Of a stretch of DNA of 41,641 nt, positions 32,171 to 39,994 are shown piece after piece; positions within the stretch are counted from its first letter, which is position 1, and the number at the start of each line of letters is the position of its first letter. Source of the stretch: Sphingomonas sp. NFR04 (GTDB lineage Bacteria > Pseudomonadota > Alphaproteobacteria > Sphingomonadales > Sphingomonadaceae); NCBI RefSeq assembly GCF_900114095.1, contig NZ_FORV01000011.1:1-41641 (forward strand), written 5' to 3'. The notes beneath the pieces are model-generated. The model was not told the DNA's origin. It did not search any database and was given only the letters and a program-made list of their open reading frames with translations. Made by a program: the position numbers and the translations under genes.

Positions 32171-32857
32171 ATGCGAATCTATGACCGTTCAGGCTTCCCC
32201 AATCCTGCCCGGGTCCGCATCGTCGTCGCTGCGAAGGGTCTTGAGGATCAGATCGAATTCGTTCCCGTCGACCTGATCGGCGCTGCCCACAAGCAGCCCG
32301 AATTTCTCGCGAAGAACCCATCGGGTGTCCTGCCGGTGCTCGAGCTCGACGACGGCACGTTCATCTCCGAAGTCACCGCAATCACGGAGTATCTCGACAA
32401 TCTTGACGGCGCGCCGCTGCTGACCGGCCGCACGCCGCGCGAGAAGGCGATGATCCACATGATGCAGCGCCGAGCAGAAGCCGAGGTGAGCGAGGCCGTC
32501 GGCCACTATTTCCATTATGCCACGCCTGGACTCGGCGCCGCGCTGCAGCCCCACAAGAGCCTCGACTGGGAGGGCCGTACCGCCTGGGGCGAGCGTGAAC
32601 GCGATCGTGCCTTTGCAGGCATGCGCTATTTCGATGGCGTTCTCGCAACGCGGCCGTTCGTTGCCGGGGACGCCTTCTCGATGGCCGATGCCACGCTGCT
32701 CGCGGGACTGATGTTCGCCGATGCCGCCGGCATCAGCGCGCCCCAGGACCTGACCGCCCTCGCCGACTGGCGCAGCCGCGTCTCGGCGCTTCCGTACGTC
32801 GCCAACCGAAGCGGCCAAGCCTTCGAGGCCGAAGACCTCCGCCGTCTCGGCTTCTGA
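32171..32857 (+). CDS. Glutathione S-transferase
   Basis: This 228-residue GST starts MRIYDRSGFPNPARVRIVV. NPARVR is the glutathione-site loop; the cis-Pro motif is NPSGVLPVLEL and the SNAIL-type motif reads EVTAITEYLD. The helical domain ends with GDAFSMADATLLAGLMF. It detoxifies electrophiles with glutathione in the cytoplasm. It is under the divergent TetR and is followed, after a hairpin, by a Tat-exported hydrolase. Confidence 0.9.
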   Translation: MRIYDRSGFPNPARVRIVVAAKGLEDQIEFVPVDLIGAAHKQPEFLAKNPSGVLPVLELDDGTFISEVTAITEYLDNLDGAPLLTGRTPREKAMIHMMQRRAEAEVSEAVGHYFHYATPGLGAALQPHKSLDWEGRTAWGERERDRAFAGMRYFDGVLATRPFVAGDAFSMADATLLAGLMFADAAGISAPQDLTALADWRSRVSALPYVANRSGQAFEAEDLRRLGF

Positions 32858-32863
32858 TCCATC

Positions 32864-32889
32864 GCGGGCGGAGCCCCTGCTCCGCCCGC
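32864..32889 (+). terminator. 10-bp stem hairpin after the GST gene
   Basis: GCGGGCGGAG (32864-32873) pairs perfectly with CTCCGCCCGC (32880-32889), with loop CCCCTG. It lies 7 bases after the GST stop and immediately before the ribosome-binding site AAGGGAGA of the next gene. It may be an attenuator or intergenic stabiliser more than a full terminator, because the hydrolase has no other evident promoter. Confidence 0.65.
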
Positions 32890-32904
32890 CAAGGGAGACC
32901 ACGC

Positions 32905-33882
32905 ATGTCCAATGCCTTTTTTGACGGCAGCCGCCGTTCCTTCCTGGCCGCTGGCACCGGCGGCGCTGCCGCGATCGGCTTTGCCGCCTCCAGTCAGGCC
33001 GCGACCCCGGTGGCGGCCGATCCCCGCTTCCCCGGAAGTACGCGTGTGATCAACCGTACCGCCAGCACGCTCCGCCTCTCGGACGGGACCGAGCTCTACT
33101 ACAAGGACTGGGGCAAGGGTCCCGCTGTAGTTTTCTGCCACGGCTATCCGCTCTCGTCGGATGCGTGGGAAGACCAGATGTTCTTCCTAGCAGCGCGCGG
33201 TTTCCGCGTTGTGGCATATGATCGTCGCGGCTTCGGGCGTTCCAGCCAGCCGTCCCATGGCTATGACTATGATACCTTCGCCGACGATCTCGCCACGCTG
33301 ATCGAAGCGCTCGACCTCCGCGCGGTAACGCTGATCGGTCATTCGATGGGTGGCGGAGAGGTCGCGCGCTATATCGGCCGCCACGGCGAGGGGCGCATCG
33401 CCCGCGCCGCCTTCGTCGCGGCCGTCACGCCGTTCCTGTTGAAGACGGCCGACAACCCCAACGGTGCGCCCAAGGCCCTGTTCGACACCTTCCGGGCAGC
33501 GGTGCTGGAGAATCGCGCGCAATGGAATCGCGACGTGACGATCCCCTATTACAGCTTCAACCGGCCAGGCGCGAAGCCTTCCGACGGGTTGCGCGAGAAT
33601 TACTGGCGGCAAGGTCAGGCCACCGGCATCCAGGCGGCCTATCACGCGCTCGGCGCCTTCTCGGAGACCGACTTCCGCGCAGATCTCGCCAAGATCACAG
33701 TGCCTACCCTCGTCGTTCACGGCGATGACGACCAAATCGTACCCATTGAAATCTCGGGCAAGCTAACGGCGCAACTGGTGCCGCATGCTCAGTTGCTGGT
33801 CTACAAGGGCGGCTCGCACGGCCTGCTGCACATCGACAAGGAGCGCCTCAACGCTGACCTGCTCGCTTTTCTTCAGCGCTGA
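32905..33882 (+). CDS. Tat-exported alpha/beta hydrolase, non-haem haloperoxidase-like
   Basis: This 325-residue protein has a twin-arginine signal (SRRSFLAAG at 9-17, then a hydrophobic stretch and cleavage after SQAA). The catalytic triad is readable: Ser in GHSMGGGEVARY, Asp in VVHGDDDQIVP and His in KGGSHGLLH. FCHGYPLSSDAWEDQM forms the oxyanion region. This is the chloroperoxidase/arylesterase branch. It follows GST in the TetR-controlled unit and acts in the periplasm, so it may cut esters or lactones of incoming toxicants. Confidence 0.9.
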   Translation: MSNAFFDGSRRSFLAAGTGGAAAIGFAASSQAATPVAADPRFPGSTRVINRTASTLRLSDGTELYYKDWGKGPAVVFCHGYPLSSDAWEDQMFFLAARGFRVVAYDRRGFGRSSQPSHGYDYDTFADDLATLIEALDLRAVTLIGHSMGGGEVARYIGRHGEGRIARAAFVAAVTPFLLKTADNPNGAPKALFDTFRAAVLENRAQWNRDVTIPYYSFNRPGAKPSDGLRENYWRQGQATGIQAAYHALGAFSETDFRADLAKITVPTLVVHGDDDQIVPIEISGKLTAQLVPHAQLLVYKGGSHGLLHIDKERLNADLLAFLQR

Positions 33883-33888
33883 GGCGTG

Positions 33889-34161
33889 ATGGCGATCGAG
33901 GAGGAACTCGACCGCTTCGCCGCCATAGGCGATGACGGCAGTTGGCTGACCGTCATCGCCTATCGGCTGGTCGACACCCTGGACACGCCGCGCGGACCGC
34001 GACGCTTGCTGGGCGCGCGGGCGTGGCGCTTGTCGACGAGCGAACCGCTGTTGCTCGTCGACAGCGCGACCTATCTGGTTCCCGCTACCGGCGAGCTGGT
34101 GCGGCGGCTGAATCCGCCTGCCGGTGGCCGCGGAAACTTTCCCGGTAGCGCGCGGGGTTAA
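33889..34161 (+). CDS. Small unknown protein after the hydrolase
   Basis: The likely start is ATG 33889 (a GTG at 33886 is adjacent), 6 bases after the hydrolase stop. The 90-residue product begins MAIEEELDRFAAIGDDGSWL and has no clear membrane segment. I do not recognise a family. Its last 77 bases overlap the end of the GlxA-type regulator on the opposite strand, which weakens the case for its C-terminus. Confidence 0.5.
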   Translation: MAIEEELDRFAAIGDDGSWLTVIAYRLVDTLDTPRGPRRLLGARAWRLSTSEPLLLVDSATYLVPATGELVRRLNPPAGGRGNFPGSARG

Positions 34162-35086
34162 GGCCCACCCTGCGCTGAAACGCTCCCCGCATCTGTTCGG
34201 TGCTGGCAAAGCCGCAGTCGAATGCGATGGCCTTGAGCGGCCGGTCACTCATCTCCAGCAGCTTGCGCGCCTGATCGATTCGCACGCTTTCAACGAAGTC
34301 ATGTGGGGTCACTCCCAGTTGGGTGACGAACAGCCGCGCGATGCTGCGCGGGCTGGTGCCGCCTATTTCCGCCAAGCGCTTTACGTGAAGCGGCTCGTCC
34401 AAGTGCCCGAGGACATAGTCCTGCACCTTGCCGACGGGCGAGTCCGCATCGATGCGGGCGGTGAGCAATGGGCTGAATTGGGATTGGCCGCCCTGACGCT
34501 GCGCTACGACAACCAGCCGCTTCGCGCAGGCTAGTGCCAGTGCCTCGCCATGGTCCTCGCTGACCAGCGCCAACGCCATGTCGATCCCCGCCGTGACGCC
34601 CGCCGAAGTAATCAGCGCCCCATCGCGGGCGAAGATGCGGTCAGGCTCGACCCGCGCCTTCGGGAAGCGCGCGGCGAGTAAAGCCGCATTCTGCCAATGC
34701 GTCGTCACGGTCCGACCGTCGAGCAACCCGGCATGGCCAAGCGCGAAAGCGCCTGTGCAAACCGATCCATAGCGCTCGGCGCGCGCCCCGCAGCTTTGTA
34801 GCCACCCCGACACCATCGGATCTGCTGCTGCGTCCGGCAGCGTAGGCCCGCCCGCCACCAGCACGGTGTGGAACCGCCGCTCCGCCTCCCCCAGCGAAAG
34901 ATGCGGCATCAGCGCCATGCCGTTCGAAGCGCGCACCGGCGCATGCGACGGCGCTACGAGCAGGCCGTCATAGTACTCGGATTGGGGAAGAAAGCCGTTT
35001 GCTTCGGCGAAGACATCGAGCGGCCCAGCGACGTCGAGCGCCTGCACTCCATCCTGAATCAGCACCGCGATCTGCCGCTTCGCCAC
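34085..35086 (-). CDS. GlxA-type AraC family regulator
   Basis: This 333-residue protein has a DJ-1/PfpI-like N-domain (VLIQDGVQALDVAGPLDVFAEA; the nucleophile-elbow cysteine in GSVCTGAFALGHAGLLDGR) and a C-terminal AraC HTH pair (VKRLAEIGGTSPRSIARLF; LKAIAFDCGFASTEQMRGAF). It is much closer to canonical GlxA proteins than the one at 8491-9465. It is divergent from the cytosolic catalase over 232 bases, so the catalase-HD unit is its likely target. Confidence 0.9.
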   Translation of the reverse strand: MAKRQIAVLIQDGVQALDVAGPLDVFAEANGFLPQSEYYDGLLVAPSHAPVRASNGMALMPHLSLGEAERRFHTVLVAGGPTLPDAAADPMVSGWLQSCGARAERYGSVCTGAFALGHAGLLDGRTVTTHWQNAALLAARFPKARVEPDRIFARDGALITSAGVTAGIDMALALVSEDHGEALALACAKRLVVVAQRQGGQSQFSPLLTARIDADSPVGKVQDYVLGHLDEPLHVKRLAEIGGTSPRSIARLFVTQLGVTPHDFVESVRIDQARKLLEMSDRPLKAIAFDCGFASTEQMRGAFQRRVGLNPARYRESFRGHRQADSAAAPARR

Positions 35087-35101
35087 GCTATCCTCCCCTT
35101 C

Positions 35102-35116
35102 CGATCACCGTGATCG
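35102..35116. promoter_or_regulatory. 7-1-7 inverted repeat beside the GlxA-type gene start
   Basis: CGATCAC-C-GTGATCG is a perfect inverted repeat 16 bases upstream of the regulator's start codon and about 200 bases before the catalase. It is a candidate operator in the divergent region. Confidence 0.5.
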
Positions 35117-35208
35117 CCTATCCGAACCGCGCGGCATCATATCACACAGCATTGGCAGAATTTCCAGCAAGCGCGCGATTGCTGCCAGGCCCGCATCTTG
35201 CGAAAACC

Positions 35209-35282
35209 GCGGGGTCGGCACGGGTTGTCCACCCCGCAATCGCCCGTGCCGACACCCGATCTTCCGGCGGAGCGGTCCGCCG
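35209..35282 (+). promoter_or_regulatory. Structured catalase leader with overlapping stems
   Basis: An 11-bp stem pairs GTCGGCACGGG (35214-35224) with CCCGTGCCGAC (35243-35253). A second 7-bp stem, GCGGGGT (35209-35215) with ACCCCGC (35231-35237), overlaps it by two bases and puts its 3' arm inside the first stem's loop, so the stems would compete or form a pseudoknot. A third hairpin, CGGCGG-AGCGGT-CCGCCG, is at 35265-35282. All lie 37-110 bases before the catalase start. The pairing is seen; a switch is inference. Confidence 0.5.
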
Positions 35283-35318
35283 CCGCGCCCCAGGCGCGCT
35301 TCCACAGGAGCCTATCCG

Positions 35319-36791
35319 ATGGCTGACGACAGGCATTTCACCACCGCTGCCGGCGCGCCGGTGGCAGACAACACCAACATCCTCACCGCGGGCCCCCGCG
35401 GCCCTGCGCTGCTGCAGGACGTGTGGCTGCTCGAAAAGCTCGCCCATTTCGATCGCGAGGTGATTCCGGAACGCCGGATGCATGCGAAAGGTTGGGGGGC
35501 GTATGGCCATTTCACGGTCACGCACGACATCACGCGCTACACCAAGGCGGCGATCTTCTCGGAGGTCGGCAAGAAGACGGATCTGTTCCTGCGCTTCTCG
35601 TCGGTTGCCGGCGAGCGTGGCGCCGCAGATGCGGAACGGGACATTCGCGGCTTCGCGGTGAAGTTTTATACAGAACAGGGCAACTGGGACCTGGTGGGCA
35701 ACAACACGCCGGTCTTCTTCTTCCGCGATCCGCTGCGCTTCCCCGACCTCAACCACGCGATCAAGCGCGATCCCCGCACCGGACTGCGCTCGGCGGACAA
35801 CAATTGGGACTTCTGGACGCTGCTGCCCGAAGCGCTGCACCAGGTTACGATTGTGATGTCGGAGCGTGGCGTGCCGAAGAGCTTCCGTCATATGCACGGC
35901 TTCGGCAGCCACACCTACTCGATGATCAACGCCGCGCGCGAGCGCGTGTGGGTCAAGTTCCACTTCCGGACCCAACAGGGCATCGCAAACCTCACCGACG
36001 TCGAGGCCGGCGAGATCGTCAAGAACGACCGCGAGAGCCATGGCCGCGACCTGTTCACTGCGATCGAGACCGGCGACTATCCCCGCTGGACCCTGTTCAT
36101 CCAGGTAATGACCGAAGCGCAGGCCCAGTTGCACCGGCACAATCCGTTCGACCTGACCAAGGTATGGCCCAAGGCGGAGTTCCCGCTGATCGAAGTGGGC
36201 GTGCTGGAGCTGAACCGGAACCAGGAGAACTATTTCGCCGAAGTCGAACAATCCGCCTTCTCACCGGCAAACGTCGTGCCGGGCATCGGCTTCTCGCCGG
36301 ACAAGATGCTGCAGGCGCGGCTCTTCTCCTATTCAGATGCGCAGCGCTACCGGCTGGGCGTCAACTTCGCCCTTATTCCCGTCAATGCGCCGAAATGTCC
36401 GGTGCACGTCTATCACCGCGACGGCGCAATGCGGACCGACGGCAATCTGGGTGCGACCACGCCCTATCACCCCAACAGCAGCGGCCTGTGGGCCAACCAG
36501 CCCGATTTCGACGAACCGCCGCTGCCGGTGGACGGTGCCGCCGCCCATTGGGACCACCGGGTCGATGATGATCACTGGGAGCAGCCAGGCAATCTGTTCC
36601 GCAAGATGACGCCGGCCCAGCAGCAAGTGCTCTTCGACAACACCGCACGCGCGATGGGCGACGCGGCGCCGCACATCAAGCAACGCCATGTCGACAACTG
36701 CACGCGCGCAGATCCCGCCTATGGCGCCGGCGTCGCCGCCGCCCTCGGCCTTCCCGCCTTGGCCGCCCCCACACCGGAGAACTCCGCATGA
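35319..36791 (+). CDS. katA: Cytosolic monofunctional haem catalase, KatA-like
   Basis: The ATG at 35319 follows AGGAG and gives 490 residues, normal for a small-subunit catalase. Landmarks: distal His in PERRMHAKGWGAYGHF, the distal Asn in WDLVGNNTPVFFFRD and the proximal Tyr in RLFSYSDAQRYRLG. There is no export signal, unlike the catalase at 6284-7825. Its stop overlaps the start of the HD-domain gene (ATGA), so the two are translationally coupled, an uncommon partner for a catalase. Confidence 0.95.
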   Translation: MADDRHFTTAAGAPVADNTNILTAGPRGPALLQDVWLLEKLAHFDREVIPERRMHAKGWGAYGHFTVTHDITRYTKAAIFSEVGKKTDLFLRFSSVAGERGAADAERDIRGFAVKFYTEQGNWDLVGNNTPVFFFRDPLRFPDLNHAIKRDPRTGLRSADNNWDFWTLLPEALHQVTIVMSERGVPKSFRHMHGFGSHTYSMINAARERVWVKFHFRTQQGIANLTDVEAGEIVKNDRESHGRDLFTAIETGDYPRWTLFIQVMTEAQAQLHRHNPFDLTKVWPKAEFPLIEVGVLELNRNQENYFAEVEQSAFSPANVVPGIGFSPDKMLQARLFSYSDAQRYRLGVNFALIPVNAPKCPVHVYHRDGAMRTDGNLGATTPYHPNSSGLWANQPDFDEPPLPVDGAAAHWDHRVDDDHWEQPGNLFRKMTPAQQQVLFDNTARAMGDAAPHIKQRHVDNCTRADPAYGAGVAAALGLPALAAPTPENSA

Positions 36792-37447
36792 CCGATACCC
36801 TGCGCAACAGTGCCGCGATCCACGGAATCGCGGTGCCCGATTCCCGCTTAGGCCGCGCGATCACCGCGTTCGTGCGCGACACCGAAAGCGAGCTGTTGTT
36901 CAACCATTCCAGCCGCGTCTTCCTCTTCGGCGCGCTCGCCGGGCTTCAGCGCGAACTGAGCGTGGATCGCGAACTGCTCTATGCAGCTGCGATGTTCCAC
37001 GACATCGGCCTGATGCCCTCGCACAGCAGCCCGGATCTGCGTTTCGAGGTGGACGGCGCGAATACCGCGCAGGACTTCCTGCTTGGGCATGGCGTCGATC
37101 CGGGCGAGGTCACTCTGGTATGGACCGCCATTGCGCTGCACACCACGCCCGGCATCCCCGCCTTCATGCATCCGGTGGTCGCGCTGACGACTGCCGGTGT
37201 GGAAATGGACGTGCTCGGCCTGACCTATGACGACTATGACGATGCCACGCGCGACGCGGTGGTTGCCGCCTTTCCGCGCACGGCGCATTTCAAGGAAGAC
37301 ATTCTCCAGGCGTTCTACGAAGGCATCCGCCACAAGCCGGACACGACTTTCGGCAACGTCAAGGCGGATGTCATCGCGGACAAGGAGCCGCATTTCCACC
37401 GCGGCAATTTCTGCTCGGTGATCCGCGGCTCCCGCTGGGCAGGCTGA
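36788..37447 (+). CDS. HD-domain hydrolase, cyanamide hydratase-like
   Basis: This 219-residue protein has the HD metal motif: His in FNHSSRVFLFGALAG and HD in AAMFHDIGLMP, followed by RFEVDGANTAQDFL, a pattern typical of cyanamide hydratase and DDI2/3-like proteins. Those convert cyanamide to urea with a zinc ion. Many bacterial members have only been assigned by similarity, so another nitrile-like or nucleotide substrate remains possible. It is coupled to the catalase. Cyanamide is a known mechanism-based inhibitor of catalase, which makes the pairing suggestive. Confidence 0.8.
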   Translation: MTDTLRNSAAIHGIAVPDSRLGRAITAFVRDTESELLFNHSSRVFLFGALAGLQRELSVDRELLYAAAMFHDIGLMPSHSSPDLRFEVDGANTAQDFLLGHGVDPGEVTLVWTAIALHTTPGIPAFMHPVVALTTAGVEMDVLGLTYDDYDDATRDAVVAAFPRTAHFKEDILQAFYEGIRHKPDTTFGNVKADVIADKEPHFHRGNFCSVIRGSRWAG

Positions 37448-37465
37448 TCGTCTCCTGAAGACTTT

Positions 37466-37506
37466 GGATCGACGGCCGATCCCTCGGCCGCCGATCCACC
37501 TTTTTT
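37466..37506 (+). terminator. Rho-independent terminator after the HD gene
   Basis: GGATCG-A-CGGCCGA (37466-37479) pairs with TCGGCCG-C-CGATCC (37484-37497) around TCCC, with one mismatch, and six T follow at 37501-37506. This is the best classical terminator in the window, and ends the catalase-HD operon. Confidence 0.85.
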
Positions 37507-38312
37507 CAGGCCGGGAGCCGCATCTGCTTGCGAAAGCTTTTGTCGAAGGCGCCTTCGGGCACGAAGCGGCGAAGCAGGCTGACCTGGCGAGCGACCTTGC
37601 CCACCGTATAACGATGCCGGGGCGCCCGCGCAGTCGCCGCTTTCAACACCGCCGCTGCAACAAGCTCGGGCGGATCCGCCTGTACCATCACATCCCGCAT
37701 CAGCGCCTGAGCATTAGCGCGGGCCTCAGCATAGGCATCCAGCGGTGTGTCCGGCACGACGAGGTTCGCTTCGAACGCAGTCTGGGTATAAGCAGGCTCG
37801 ATCAGGCTGACCCGAATACCGAAGCCGCGAAGCTCGTGATCCAGCGATTCCGACAGCCCCTCGAGCGCGTGCTTGGACGCTGCGTACAGCGCCGAATAGG
37901 GCGCCGGCAAGAAGCCCAGCACAGAACTGATGTTTAGGATCCTGCCCTCTCCCTGCGCCCGCATCTGCGGCAGCACCGCCTTCACTGCGCGAATGACGCC
38001 GAACAAGTTGACCGCAAACAAATCTTCCGCCTGCGCGATCGACGATTCTTCAAGGCCGCCAAGCAGCCCCACTCCCGCGTTGTTAACGAGAAGGCGGATA
38101 GGGCCAGCCTGCGAGGCTGCGGCAACGGCCGCCTCCACCGACGCGGTGTCGGTCACGTCGCAGGCGAGCATAGTCACCCTATCGATATTCTCGCGCGGAC
38201 GCCGGCTGGTGCCAAACACGCGGTAGCCGCTCGCGGCGAGCAGCTTCGCGGTCGCCAGCCCGATCCCGGTCGATGCACCCGTTACCAGCGCAACCCTGTC
38301 ATTCTCCTGCAT
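37506..38312 (-). CDS. SDR family oxidoreductase
   Basis: This 268-residue SDR has TGASTGIG (11-18), IRLLVNNAGVG, ISSVLGFLPAPYSALYAASKHALEG (Ser, Tyr, Lys in order) and a basic C-terminal tail (SFRKQMRLPA) typical of 17-beta-HSD-like SDRs. It is divergent from the TetR gene over 92 bases with two palindromic sites and is its likely target. The stop overlaps the T-run of the catalase operon terminator. Confidence 0.9.
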   Translation of the reverse strand: MQENDRVALVTGASTGIGLATAKLLAASGYRVFGTSRRPRENIDRVTMLACDVTDTASVEAAVAAASQAGPIRLLVNNAGVGLLGGLEESSIAQAEDLFAVNLFGVIRAVKAVLPQMRAQGEGRILNISSVLGFLPAPYSALYAASKHALEGLSESLDHELRGFGIRVSLIEPAYTQTAFEANLVVPDTPLDAYAEARANAQALMRDVMVQADPPELVAAAVLKAATARAPRHRYTVGKVARQVSLLRRFVPEGAFDKSFRKQMRLPA

Positions 38313-38342
38313 ATACAGCCTCTTGCCTCCTGCTCGACTCGT

Positions 38343-38380
38343 TTATAGTATGATCATCATATTATAGTATGGCCATAATA
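38343..38380. promoter_or_regulatory. Two operator-like repeats in the SDR/TetR gap
   Basis: TTATAGTATGATCAT (38343-38357) and TTATAGTATGGCCAT (38362-38376) are direct copies, 19 bases apart, with two differences. Each holds a palindrome: ATGATCATCAT (38351-38361) and TATGGCCATA. AT-rich operators like these in a GC-rich element probably also contain the promoter elements. They are likely bound by the TetR. Confidence 0.65.
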
Positions 38381-38404
38381 CAATGCTGAAGAAGGAGCAC
38401 GCGC

Positions 38405-39004
38405 ATGCGACGATCGTCGCTTGAGAAAGCCGCCTCGCGGGAGCGGATCGTGGCGGCCGCCGGGCGGCAGTTTCGCGACCAGGGAATCGCTGCCACGGGC
38501 CTGGCTGGCATCATGGCCGAAGCCGGGCTGACCGTAGGTGCCTTCTATGCGCACTTCCAATCGAAGGAGGATTTGGTCAGCCACGCCCTCGACGCGGCGC
38601 TCGATCAGCAGCGGTCGGCGCTGTCATCCGATGCCGGGTCCAACCTACTTCCTGCGCTGATCGACGCCTATTTGTCGCCAGCGCACCGCGACGCGCCGGG
38701 GCAAGGCTGCGCTAACGCGGCGCTTGTCGCGGAGATCGCACGCCAGCCGGGGCCGGTGCGCGAGGGCTATACCGCGCAGCTCCGCACGTTGATCGATCAG
38801 CTCACGCCTGCGTGCCGCTCCGCAGACGACAAGGGGGCCCGTAGCCGGGCAATTGCCACCTTCGGGATGCTGATAGGCTGCCTCCAGCTCGCTAGAGCCG
38901 TGGACGATCCCGCGCTTTCTGAAGAGATCCTAGCCGCAGCCAGGGAGGCGGCTGTCGGGCTGGAGAGCCCGGCGCGTCAGAATGACGAAGGGCCCGGCGA
39001 ATAG
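38405..39004 (+). CDS. TetR family regulator divergent from SDR
   Basis: The ATG at 38405 follows AAGGAG and gives 199 residues. The helix-turn-helix is GIAATGLAGIMAEAGLTVGAFYAHFQSKEDL, typical of the AcrR-like subgroup. The ligand domain includes GCANAALVAEIARQPGPVRE. It probably represses itself and the divergent SDR through the repeats at 38343-38380. The gene ends inside a terminator hairpin. Confidence 0.88.
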   Translation: MRRSSLEKAASRERIVAAAGRQFRDQGIAATGLAGIMAEAGLTVGAFYAHFQSKEDLVSHALDAALDQQRSALSSDAGSNLLPALIDAYLSPAHRDAPGQGCANAALVAEIARQPGPVREGYTAQLRTLIDQLTPACRSADDKGARSRAIATFGMLIGCLQLARAVDDPALSEEILAAAREAAVGLESPARQNDEGPGE

Positions 39005-39013
39005 CGCCGGGCC
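38991..39013. terminator. Hairpin between convergent TetR and hydrolase genes
   Basis: GGCCCGGCG (38991-38999) pairs perfectly with CGCCGGGCC (39005-39013) around AATAG, which holds the TetR stop codon. It lies 8 bases before the stop of the convergent hydrolase. No T-run is present on the plus strand. Confidence 0.65.
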
Positions 39014-39020
39014 AAGGTGC

Positions 39021-39812
39021 TCACATCGTCGCCTGCTCGATCGCTGCAACGAGCGCGGCCGGGTTGGTGACGAAAGGCGTATGCCCCGTATCGAGGGACA
39101 CTTCCTTGCGCACCGGCGTCGCAGCCACCATTGCCGCCTGTCCTGCAGGGCTTACGACCTGATCGCGAGCGGTGTGGACATAGACCTTGTCGACACCGGC
39201 GAGCCTGCCGGAAAGGTGGATCGGCTCAGCCAGCGGCGCCAGCGGCTCTGGCACGACTGCCTTCGCAACCACCGCCTGGACACCCGCATCGGCATCATTA
39301 GCAAACAGTTCGCCGCGAGCATCCTCCGCGATTGAGGCGATGCCGTTCGCCTTGTCGACGATCAAGTGCGGCGCAACTTGCGAGCCCGGATCGGCCGTCG
39401 CCAGCGAGAGCAGCGAGTCGCCGTCGCGCGGCAGTAGAGCCGCCACATAGACCAAGGTGCGGACCTTCTCTGGCGCCGCGTCTGCAACGCTCGAGATAAT
39501 TATCCCTCCGAAGCTGTGCCCGACGAGGATGACGGGGCGACGAGCCTTGTTGATCGCCTCCAGCACTACGCGTCGATAGACATCCAAACTAACGGCGTCA
39601 GAGTGCTCCGGGCTGCCTGGCCTGCCGGGCAGATCTACGGAAAGCACGCGATAGCCGTCGTGTCGCAGCGCCACCTCCACGCCATTCCAGATGGCGGCAG
39701 TCTCGAATGCTCCGTGCACGAGCACAATGTCGGGCTTTGGCTCGGGTCGCGCTATCGCGGGCAGGCTAGCTAGAGCGGTGCATATGGCGAGCAGGGTCGA
39801 CGTTATTTTCAT
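39021..39812 (-). CDS. Exported alpha/beta hydrolase
   Basis: The ATG at 39812 (MKITSTLLAICTALASLP) gives 263 residues with a Sec signal peptide ending near AIARP. Catalytic residues: Ser in VGHSFGGIIIS, Asp in the HTARDQVVSP region and His in DTGHTPF. VLVHGAFETAAIW forms the oxyanion loop. This is the pheophytinase/haloalkane-like fold of small esterases. It acts in the periplasm or outside. It is the last cargo gene before the integrase. A longer open frame upstream is not needed. Confidence 0.85.
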   Translation of the reverse strand: MKITSTLLAICTALASLPAIARPEPKPDIVLVHGAFETAAIWNGVEVALRHDGYRVLSVDLPGRPGSPEHSDAVSLDVYRRVVLEAINKARRPVILVGHSFGGIIISSVADAAPEKVRTLVYVAALLPRDGDSLLSLATADPGSQVAPHLIVDKANGIASIAEDARGELFANDADAGVQAVVAKAVVPEPLAPLAEPIHLSGRLAGVDKVYVHTARDQVVSPAGQAAMVAATPVRKEVSLDTGHTPFVTNPAALVAAIEQATM

Positions 39813-39872
39813 ATGAGGGTCTCCGTTGTCGAGACCGAAAGCTAGTGCGTTTGCGCAGTGCACCCCATGATT

Positions 39873-39891
39873 GCAAATCCAGTAGATTTGC
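39873..39891. repeat. Inverted repeat GCAAATC/GATTTGC
   Basis: A perfect 7-bp inverted repeat with a 5-base spacer lies in the 182-base gap between the hydrolase start and the integrase stop. It is 60 bases upstream of the hydrolase and could be an operator or a weak terminator for the integrase. Confidence 0.45.
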
Positions 39892-39994
39892 CCAAACGTC
39901 TGCATACCTGCAAATGCGCGAGAGCAGCGAGCGATGGCAGCTAAGTCTTACGGCGATTACCGAGGTGCCCGCCCATGGATCAGGTAGCCAACCA

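Noticed and set aside
6284..36791. The two catalases as a duplication within the island
   Set aside because: One is exported with a signal peptide and an ankyrin partner, the other is cytosolic with an HD partner, and their sequences diverge widely outside active-site motifs. They belong to different catalase branches.
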